A stretch of DNA of 64,000 nt from Stomoxys calcitrans (lineage: Eukaryota; Arthropoda; Insecta; Diptera; Muscidae): positions 227,615,827 through 227,679,826 of the forward strand of contig NC_081553.1 of the NCBI RefSeq assembly GCF_963082655.1. The letters are read 5' to 3'. The position numbers and the translations under genes were made by a program. Below are positions 56,604 through 64,000 of the stretch, one piece after another; positions within the stretch are counted from its first letter, which is position 1, and each line of letters begins with the position of its first letter. The notes below the pieces were generated by a model. The model made no database searches. It saw only the letters and a list, made by a program, of their open reading frames with translations, and was not told the origin of the DNA.

Positions 56604-57515
56604 ACAAGTACAAACGTGCTAAGTTCGGTCGGGCCGAATCTTGGGAACCCACCACCATGGATTCTGCTGAAATATGGGAGCTATTTCTAGATATAGACCG
56701 AATTGGACCGTACTTGGCGCAGTTGTTGAGAAACATAACAGAACACTATATGCAAAATTTCAGCTAAATCGGGAAAAAATAGCGGCTTGTAAGGGCTCAA
56801 GTAGTCAAATCGGGAGATCGGTTTATATGGGAGCTATATCATGTTCTTGACCGATTTGAACCGTACTTAGGACAGATGTTGGGAGTCATAACAGAACACC
56901 GTGTACAAAATTTCAGCCAAATCGGATGAAAATTGCGGCTTCCACGGGATCAAGGAGTCAAGTCGGGAGATCGGTTTATATAGGAGCTATATCAGTTTAT
57001 ACACAGAGTTAAACCGTACTTGGCGCAGTGGTTGGAAGTCCAAATAGAACACTATGTGCAAAATTTCAGCCAAATCGGATAAAAAATGCGGCTTGTAAGG
57101 ACTTAAGAAGTCAAATCGGGAGATCGGTTTATATGGGAGCTATATCAGATTCTTGACCGATTGAGACTGCACTTGGCACAGTTGTTAGAAGTCATAACAG
57201 AACACTATGTGTAAAATTTCAGCTAAATCGAATGAAAATTGAGGCTTCCAGGGACTCAGGAAGTCAAATCGGGAGGTAGGCTTACGTGGGAGCTATATCA
57301 GGTTCTTGACCGATTTAGACCGCACTTGGTACGTTTGTTGAAAGTTGTAATCGAACACTTTGTACAAAATTTCAGCCAAATCGGATGAAAATTGCGGCTT
57401 CCAGGGGCTTAAGAAGACAAATCGAGAGATCGGTTTATATGGGAGCTACATCCAAATCTGAACTGACATGGCACATTTGCAATCACAACCAACAACCTTC
57501 ATCAATATAATGCAA
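56604..57515 (-). mobile_element. DINE element with intact 3' hairpin end
   Basis: The left end reads AACAAGTACAAACGTGCTAA, TTCGGTCGGGCCGAA and CCCACCACCATGGATTCTGC. Five units follow with GGGAGATCGGTTTATATGGG, AGCTATATCA and CAGCCAAATCGGATGAAAAT. It is truncated within the last unit (CAATCACAACCAACAACCTT) and borders a SINE. Confidence 0.88.
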
Positions 57516-57524
57516 ATTGCAACT

Positions 57525-57907
57525 TTTGCCCATGAACATTCCACTAAGGAACAGGGGAAACTTCTCACTTATCAATGAGTGCAGCCCGATTCAAGTTTTA
57601 AAATTTCAAATTTTGCCCATGAACATTCCACTAAGGAACAGGGGCAATGTTCTTACATATCAATGAGTGCAGTCCGATTCAAGCTCAATGACAAGGGTCC
57701 TCCTTTTTATAGCTGAGTCCGAACGGCATGCCGCAGTGCGACACCTCTTTGGAGAGAAGTTTTCCATGGCATAGTACCTCACAAATGTTGCTAGCATTAG
57801 GAGAGGAGAACCACCGTTGAATATTTTTTCTGATGGTCTGCCAGAATTCGAATCCAGTCGTTCGGCGTCCTAGGCGGTCATGCTAACCACTGCGCTACGG
57901 TGGCCTT
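57525..57907 (-). mobile_element. tRNA-derived SINE with duplicated 3' tail
   Basis: On the minus strand it starts GGCCACCGTAGCGCAGTGGT, with A box TAGCGCAGTGG and a B-box-like GATTCGAATTC, and the usual body. The 3' part (TGCACTCATTGATA...GTGAGAA...CCTGTTCCTTAGTGGAATGT, TCATGGGCAAAA) is present twice, at 57600-57685 and 57530-57600. The head abuts a LINE fragment at 57908. Confidence 0.85.
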
Positions 57908-58390
57908 ATGTAGTAACACCGGAAATATTCCATCAGGTCCGGGTGACTTGAATGACTTAAAGCTCTTTAAGGCTTCCTTGGCCATAAATTCTGTAATGCT
58001 AGGCCTTCGATCAACCCTATTATTCCAGGATTCCGGTGTCTCCTTTAGTCCCATCGTATCCTGTGAAAAAATGGGTTTTTATCTAAAACCTCTACTTGCC
58101 CTCCGTTGGCTCTGTTCTCACTCCCATATCGGCTACTAAAGTTTCAGTTTGGTTGTGGGTTTTTGAGAGAAACTTTTTCATCTTGGCGGTATCATTTACG
58201 CTATCGACCTGTTCGCAGATTAGCTTCCAGGAGGCACATTTTGCCGCTGTGGCAATTTTATTGTATTGCTTGATCCGTACACATCCCAATATACTTCATC
58301 CTTTTGACAACGTGATCTGTTAAAAAGTTTGCGGACCTCTTTCCCAATATTCTTCGCATCAAGTTTCAAGTAAGCGGAATTTTTCACTTA
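57908..58390 (-). pseudogene. LINE B fragment, region before and at the start of RT
   Basis: In the minus frame, CVRIKQYNKIATAAKCASWK, LICEQVDSVNDTAKMKKFLS and THNQTETLVADMGVRTEPTE resemble the linker between endonuclease and RT in Jockey-superfamily LINEs (Y...I..AK..SW..FC..V......A.L.K.L). After a shift, HPDLMEYFRCYY corresponds to the usual SPGPDGIFP.LL. The rest of RT is missing; the SINE follows directly. Confidence 0.65.
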
Positions 58391-59354
58391 AGTGTAATAC
58401 GTTTATGGGGTATCAACTGTGCTAGAAATTTCAATATTTAGACATGATTGAAACAGAAATGAGTCCATTGTGGATCCGAAATTTTTTTAAGGTTATACAA
58501 CATTTTAAGTTTTTTGTATGAGAGTAAGAGTATGAAGTATTGACTTCTTATGGAACTTGAAAAGCAACACTCATTTTGTAAAAACTTTAAGATTTCTTAT
58601 GTCCAAATCTGTTCAAAATCCTTTTTAGCTCCCATAAAAAACCAATCTTTAGATTTGAGGTTTTAAAGGCCTGAAGAAACCAATTTTAATCCGATTTGAA
58701 TCGAATTTTTCATGTGAATTTCATTTATGGCTACTCACATACTTAGCCCCTACGGTCCCTGGCCCATGGCTTCCTTTTTGTTCGTCTTCCCCAAATCGAA
58801 ACACTGTGTCCCTACATTGTCTCCATTGGACTCTGGCACATATCGAATATGTTCCTCACCCCATGTTGAACTAAAAACACAGCATTATAACTAAACAAAG
58901 CTACATACCTTTAATTGAGTGTGAATTAACATTATTTGAGAATGCATTAATTTTCACTTCAATTTGTGCCACTAGACTCGTATATGTATTTTTTTAAACA
59001 AATAAACCTTCATTTGCACTCGTGAGTAGTAAACAAATATCCATACGAAAAAGGGGAAATTAACTAGGAAATGAATCAATCAACGGAGTCGTAGCAAACA
59101 TGCTCAGCAAATAAATACCATATTCTCTGAAAGAAAATCTTGAATGCATTAAACTAGAAAAATACATTTTGAATATGTTTTTCTTGGGAACAAAATGATA
59201 TGCATATTAGAGCGAAAGTGATCTAAGTTAAAGTTTTGGGCCTTTAGTTTGATTGAAAAATGTGTTCCACCTCAGGATATGAAATGGAGAGATGAGCTCA
59301 TTTGAGGCAATTCTGTCATAAATATGAGAAGTAAAACCCCAGAAGTTTGCCATC
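58391..59354. other. unassigned sequence with a weak DINE relic
   Basis: At 58600-58720 TCCAAATCTGTTCAAAATCC, TTTTAGCTCCCATAAAAAAC and AATTTTAATCCGATTTGAAT look like one diverged plus-oriented DINE unit. Otherwise nothing is recognised. Confidence 0.45.
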
Positions 59355-60965
59355 CGACTAACTTGGACGTTTTCGTCCATTGTGATACCACAGGAACAGA
59401 AGAAGGAAGGTGCCTTCTAGTTCCCCCCGTTGAACTATCCAGATCGCTTTAAAAAGCCCAATAACTTGCAAATGTTCACATCCGCTAAATCTGGCAGGTT
59501 CTCAAAGAAATGAGAACCTAAAGTGGAACTCCTTCTGACTGCTAGGGCGGGACACGCACACAGAAGGTGTTCTATAGTCCTTTCTTCTTCGTTGTCTTCA
59601 CAGCTTCTGCAAAAAACGCTTTATAGTTCTCTGGGATACCTCTGAGGCCCGGCACTCAGAATAGGTGAATTTTGAACTATTCACCGATCTCGTTGAGAGA
59701 TCTGCGACAGTCGAGGGCGGTTTTTGCGTTCAGAAATGCGTTTTCCAGGGATTTAAGGGCTGTCTGAGAAGATATTTATGCCAATCGTCGTTATGACATT
59801 ATACCTTAGCCATTCCACCGCTTCCTTAATTGCAAGGATCTCCGCTTGATACACACTGCAGTGGTCGGGTAACCTTTTCGATATGACCAGTTCTAGATCT
59901 TTAGAGTACACCCCAAAGCCCACCTGGTCGTTTAGTTTGGAACCATCCGTATTGAAGTCTATGTAACTTCTGTTACCATGGGTATCGAAGTTCCAATCGG
60001 TTCTATCAGGAATAGTGGTACAGTACTTTTTATCAAAAAGCGGCTCAGGTAGGGTGTAATCAACACTAGAACCTCAGATATTGTATCAAGGATAACACAG
60101 TGTCCATAGCCGCCACATGACCAATGAGAAAGCTCCCTTAACCTCACGGTAGTGGTCGCTGCACTTTGGGTAGCCATAATGTCCAGAGGCATAAGATGTA
60201 GCATTGAATTCAGTGCATTAAATGGTGTCGTCCTCAGTGCGGTTGTGATACACAAACAAGCCATCCTTTGGATCCGGTTAAGTATTGAGCAGTAGGTGGA
60301 TTTTTGAAGTGCTGTCCACTAGACCACAACACCATATAGCATTATAGGTCTGACAACTGCAGCATATACAGAATGCATGACACACGGTCTAAATCCCCAA
60401 TATTTGCCAATGAATCTTTTGCAGTTGTATAGGGCAGGAGCGGCATTCCTTGCCCTTTCCAAAAGTGTTGGATTTGAGTTCAATTTCATGTCCAGCAAAA
60501 CACTCAGGTATTTTGCGTTTTCTGTAAGTGGAACATTCTCTCCACCCATGGAGATAGGTTCCACTGTAGGCAACTTGTATCTCCTGTTGAAAAGAACTAC
60601 TTCTGTCTTGCATGGATTCATACCTAGACCACTTTGCTGTTGCACGTAGAGCTCATTGAACCATATTTCTTAGATTTCTGGGTCCTTTCCCTAACTGCAA
60701 TTGCCATGTAGTCAGCATACGTGACCACTTTTACATTTTTCTTCCAGAGACAATAATATATTGTTAATGGCTATATTCAAAATTAGAGGAGATAGTACAC
60801 CTCCTAGAGGTGTTCCTCTGACCCATCTTTTTAGATCCACAGATCCCAAGCCTGCGGTAATGCATCTTTTAGTAAGTAAGTTTCTACCCCATCCTGCGGT
60901 GGTTGGTATAAACAAACATAAATACAATACGTCTTCTAGGAATTTACCATTCTCCCCATAAGGCT
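59355..60965 (-). mobile_element. LINE B copy with RT and RNase H, degenerate
   Basis: Minus-strand order: LGSVDLKRWVRGTPLGGVL, SPLILNIAINNILLSLEEK, a mutated YADD (YADY at 60708-60719), GLGMNPCKTEVVLFNRRYK, SMGGENVPLTENAKYLSVLL, SVYAAVVRPIMLYGVVV. RNase H follows: DFNTDGSKLNDQVGFGVYSK (59939-59953 holds the first Asp), VYQAEILAIKEAVEWLRYN and INIFSDS. The 3' part has the zinc-knuckle region shared with 34.4 kb. This layout is that of Jockey-superfamily LINEs with RNase H. Several frameshifts are present and the 5' half is missing. Confidence 0.85.
60319..60645 (-). pseudogene. LINE B RT thumb-side fragment
   Basis: The 108-codon frame covers GLGMNPCKTEVVLFNRRYKL, PTVEPISMGGENVPLTENAK, YLSVLLDMKLNSNPTLLERA, RNAAPALYNCKRFIGKYWGF, RPCVMHSVYAAVVRPIMLYG. 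This is the region after YADD in LINE RTs (G..(V/L)NP.KTE.VLF.RR.K; .KYL...LD.KL; RP..LYG.V.W). It is shifted relative to both the YADD box and the RNase H domain. Confidence 0.8.
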
Positions 60966-61320
60966 TTGCCACATAATGTAGTTAAGAACCCGGCTGTTAT
61001 ATATGTAGAGCTCATATTAGGGAGTCTGGTAAAAATTTTATTTTGTTCAGGTTTTAGTTGAGCCGGTCTAATGTACGCCACAGTTAGTCAGCCAAACTAT
61101 GAAGGACATTCTCTAGAGAAACGTGTCATTTGTCATTACACAGCATGTGATGTATAAAAAAAAGACATGAACATGAGCGAAAGACAAGACTAAAATAAAT
61201 GTTCTTAGGATACACATATCATACAATACTTGTCGATAGAGATGTCGAAAATAATCATTGTATTGTATATGAATCTAAAAAATATATCCTTAGTGAGAGT
61301 CTTGAAAAATGAAACTGGGG
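60966..61320. other. unassigned AT-rich sequence
   Basis: No element or gene is recognised. Confidence 0.5.
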
Positions 61321-61321
61321 A

Positions 61322-61500
61322 ACTCAACACCATTGAATTTGCTGAAAAATTCCACAAATAAACTTAGTTGAAGGGCATATGTGTACCTAACGTACTAAAT
61401 TTCTGCCAAATCAGACAAACATTTAAGCTTTTGGTTACCAAAGAAGACAAATCGGGATGTAAGTTTATATTAGAGCTACTTCAGGTTATAGGTCGATTAT
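61322..61500 (-). mobile_element. DINE fragment, 3' portion
   Basis: ACTCAACACCATTGAATTTG and CTGAAAAATTCCACAAATAA are a diverged 3' end. One unit with CAAATCGGGATGTAAGTTTA, GAGCTACTTCAGGTTATAGG follows. Confidence 0.55.
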
Positions 61501-61502
61501 GA

Positions 61503-61858
61503 CAATAGGTTAGGTTAGGTTAAAAATGGTGCAGATATTAATGCTTAATGCTCCTTGGAATCCCTCCAATCCTGAACTTCATCGACCATATTTTCCGAAC
61601 ATATTGTGACATCTAAAACCTCCCCCTAATCCTATTAACAAAGGTAGCGCTGTTACCAATATTAAGTACTATTAGGTCTTTAGTATTCAAGGATTCTGAT
61701 AGGTCTTGGCCCCCTTTATTAATATTGGAATGTGGATTAGAAGACATATCGGGAAGAAGTCCAATCCAAGAACCACTTGATATTTGAATTAATATTGGAA
61801 TGTGGATTAGAAGACATATCGGGAAGAAGTCCAATCCAAGAACCACTTGACCTAGATG
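61503..61858 (-). pseudogene. LINE endonuclease-domain fragment with 70-bp tandem duplication
   Basis: In the minus frame, GSWIGLLPDMSSNPHSNINK, GGQDLSESLNTKDLIVLNIG and NSATFVNRIRGRF fit the late part of the LINE apurinic-type endonuclease (N..G..L...L...DL.ILN.GN..TFV.R.R). The 62-bp block 61719-61780 is repeated identically at 61789-61850, a 70-bp period. The low-coordinate end carries GGTTAGGTTAGGTTA. It probably belongs with LINE B. Confidence 0.55.
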
Positions 61859-61958
61859 GACTTGTAATGTCAAGATGATCAAGAATATATGTACTTTACA
61901 GGGTCGTGGATCAATATTTCGAGGTGTTCCAAACGGAATCGCTCAACTAGTATACCCC
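61859..61958 (-). mobile_element. DINE 5' block fragment
   Basis: GACTTGTAATGTCAAGATGA, TCAAGAATATATGTACTTTA, GGATCAATATTTCGAGGTGT and CTAGTATACCCC are the reverse complement of a DINE 5' block. It faces the plus-oriented copy that starts at 61960. Confidence 0.7.
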
Positions 61959-61959
61959 A

Positions 61960-62632
61960 AAGCAAATCACTTCGAAATATATGGCTAAGACCTCATAAAG
62001 TACATATATTCTTGATCGTCATGACATTTTCAGTCGATCTAGCCATGTCCGTCCGTCTGACTGTCGAAGGCACGCTAACTGTTGAAGGAGTAAAGCTAGG
62101 CGCTTGAAATTTTGCGCAAATATTTCTTTTTAGTGTAGGTCGGTTGGGATTGTAAATGGACCAAATCGATCCGTATAAACCGATCTTGGGTCTTGATTTT
62201 TTGAGCCTCTAGAGGGCGCACTTCTCGTCCGATTTGACTGAAATTTCGCACATAGTTTTTTGATATTACTTCCAACAACTGCGCTAAGTATAGTTCATAT
62301 CGCTCTATAACCTGATATAGCTGCCATATAAACCGATCTTGGGTCTTGACTTCTTGACAACGGCTCCTCCCATGGCCTTCAAAATACGTGTGCAATATGG
62401 TCAGAATCGATCTATAGCTTGATACAGCTCCCATGTAAAGCGATCTCCCGATTTCGCTTCTTGAGCCCCGAATCGGACTATAACTTGATATAGCTGCTCC
62501 TTCGTCCTTATTCATTATACTTTGTTTGCCTAGAAACAGATACTGCGCAAAGAACTCGACAGATGCGACCATGGTGGAGGGTATATGAGATTCGGCCCGT
62601 CCGAACTTAGCACGCTCGTGCTTGTTAAAGAG
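61960..62632 (+). mobile_element. DINE element, 5' terminus clipped
   Basis: ATCACTTCGAAATATATGGC, AAAGTACATATATTCTTGAT, GTCGATCTAGCCATGTCCGT and GGAGTAAAGCTAGGCGCTTG form the 5' block. Three to four units follow, then the 3' end GACCATGGTGGAGGGTATAT, GAGATTCGGCCCGTCCGAAC and TTAGCACGCTCGTGCTTGTT. Confidence 0.85.
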
Positions 62633-63424
62633 AATTTTGCATATAGAGAATTTTCTCTTCTCAGGAATTGAAAATTTTAAATGAGAGACGTCATTAGTTT
62701 ATTTAACAACAATCCCCCAATATAAAATGTCTTCCTTATTCGTCATCCCTTCATCTTCCTCATAGATACCAACCATAATATAACCAAATGACTAAATTGC
62801 TCTAAACACAGACAATGTGGTAGGTGAAGATATGTAAATTGGTTCACACGCGCATTATATTGACAAGCGGCAACCGTGGTGTTCCCATTCCAAGCGTCAT
62901 TCATTGGTAAGACCAAAAAAACAACCGCATTACTTTTCAAATTTATTGCATTCGTATGCTCGATGGTGATGTAAAGAAAAAGAAATGAAAGAAAGCCAAA
63001 TAAAAACTGACTACCGCAACTAGCATACCCTCTAAAATAGTACAACAATTTTTTGCAAAACAAAAAAAAAAGAAATTGCTAAAAAAAGGCAAAAAACCCC
63101 AATTAAAATGATGAGGAAATTGAAATGCTGAATATTTAAACTTTGTTGCTGAATGTTCAATACTGAAAGCAGAGGGAGAGAGAGAGAGAGACATATCGCT
63201 GTTTATAGCTAATCAAAGAGATTGACAGCAAGAAGTGTATCGACAGAAAATTACAATCAATACATTAGGGTGAAATGAAAAAGATTATAAACGAAAGAGA
63301 TTTTAATTATTAACTAAAATTGGTCTAAAATGGTGTAAAGGCAGGGCTCATGTTGCTAAATGTAATTTGGAGAAAATTAGTTGAGCATACTCATTAGTGT
63401 CCTTACACCCCATTGTAAAAATAA
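62633..63424. other. unassigned AT-rich sequence
   Basis: A (GA)n tract lies at 63170-63192. Open frames on the minus strand (about 80-106 codons) are T/F-rich and unsupported. Confidence 0.5.
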
Positions 63425-64000
63425 CAAGTAAAAGAGTGCTAAGTTCGGCCGGGCCGAATCTTGGGAACCCACCACCATGGATTCTGCTAAAATATGGGAG
63501 CTATATCTGGTTATTAACCGATTTGAACCGTACTTGTCACAGTTGTTGAGAGTCATAGCAGAACACTATGTGGAAAATTTCAGCAAAATCGGGCAAAAAT
63601 TTCGGTATTCAGGGGCTTAAGAAGTCAAATCGGTAGGTCGGTTGATATGGGAGCTATATCAGGTTCTTGACCGATTTGGACTATATTTAACACTGTTATT
63701 GAAAGTCATTACAGAACACTATGTAAAAAATTTCAGCGACATCGGATGAAAATTGAGGCTTCCAGGGGCTCAAGAAGTCAAATCGGGAGGTTGGTTTATA
63801 TGGGAGCTATATCTGGTTCTTCCTCGATTACGACTGTACTTGACACAGTTGTTGGAAGTCGTAACAGAACACTATGTGCAAAATTTTAGCCAAATCAGAC
63901 AAAAACTGCGGCTTCCAGGTGCTCAAGAAGTCAAATCGGAAGATCGGTTCTTATGGGTGCTTTATCCAAATTTGAACCGATATAGCCCATTCGCAATCTC
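63425..64000 (-). mobile_element. DINE element, 3' end intact, runs off the window
   Basis: The left end reads ACAAGTAAAAGAGTGCTAAG, the hairpin TTCGGCCGGGCCGAA, then CCCACCACCATGGATTCTGC. Units follow with GGGAGGTTGGTTTATATGGG and CACAGTTGTTGGAAGTCGTA. The 5' block would lie beyond 64000. Confidence 0.88.

Noticed and set aside
61503..61520. GGTTAGGTTAGGTTA as telomeric repeat
   Set aside because: Only two to three units are present. Similar tails occur at 34.74 and 56.5 kb next to LINE sequence, and fly telomeres do not use TTAGG-type repeats.

Overview
The window is non-coding, repeat-saturated DNA from an insect genome, most likely a calyptrate (muscid-type) fly. Two things point there. 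An intron-containing Mpv17/PMP22-family gene has an insect-like protein sequence. The dominant repeat carries a terminal block (AAGTATATATATTCTTGAT followed by GTCGATCTAGCCATGTCCGT) that I recognise from memory as that of Drosophila INE-1/DINE-1. A Stomoxys- or Haematobia-like genome is plausible, but the species cannot be fixed from sequence alone. There are no operons, bacterial promoters, rRNA genes or CRISPR arrays.

The one confident host gene is a partial Mpv17-like gene on the minus strand: exon 1 at 5831-5994, exon 2 at 5189-5396, and a 3' exon not found in the window. Two weaker gene candidates are an exon pair at 35910-35964 plus 36221-36492 whose splice phases agree, and a small terminal exon pair at 12034-12150.

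About half of the sequence belongs to one superfamily of dispersed elements, called DINE here. Strand is given in the INE-1 convention: the 5' block ATACCCTCCACCATAGGATG...GTCGATCTAGCCATGTCCGT comes first, then tandem units of about 153 bp, then a 3' end with a GC-rich hairpin (TTCGGCC-N-GGCCGAA type) and the terminus CACGCTTTTACTTGTTT. Copies lie at 2.6, 3.4-5.1, 6.1-8.4, 13.7-15.2, 16.9-17.4, 22.8-24.6, 31.9-33.3, 36.6-39.5, 40.4-42.8, 44.1-45.6, 47.5-49.7, 51.6-55.7, 56.6-57.5, 61.3-62.6 and 63.4-64.0 kb. They occur in tandem, head-to-head and nested arrangements. In one copy (52.9-55.0 kb) the short GTCC-rich tract has expanded into a minisatellite of about 2.1 kb.

The rest is a graveyard of other repeats. 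A tRNA-derived SINE is present in at least five recognisable copies. Non-LTR retrotransposons include LINE A (three copies), LINE C (one copy) and fragments of one or more LINEs with an RNase H domain (LINE B). There are two mariner-type MITEs with TA target duplications and a relic of a mariner-type transposase. Arrays include a satellite with 143-163 bp monomers (17.4-19.7 kb), (TA)n tracts (7.6-8.9 kb), an ACTCT pentanucleotide array of about 1 kb (45.9-46.9 kb) and a 31-bp minisatellite (33.3-33.9 kb). All reverse transcriptase copies are broken, several at the catalytic YADD box. The long open frames over 52.9-55.2 kb come from the minisatellite and are not genes.

Gaps between these elements hold AT-rich sequence in which I see nothing assignable; they are listed as such.
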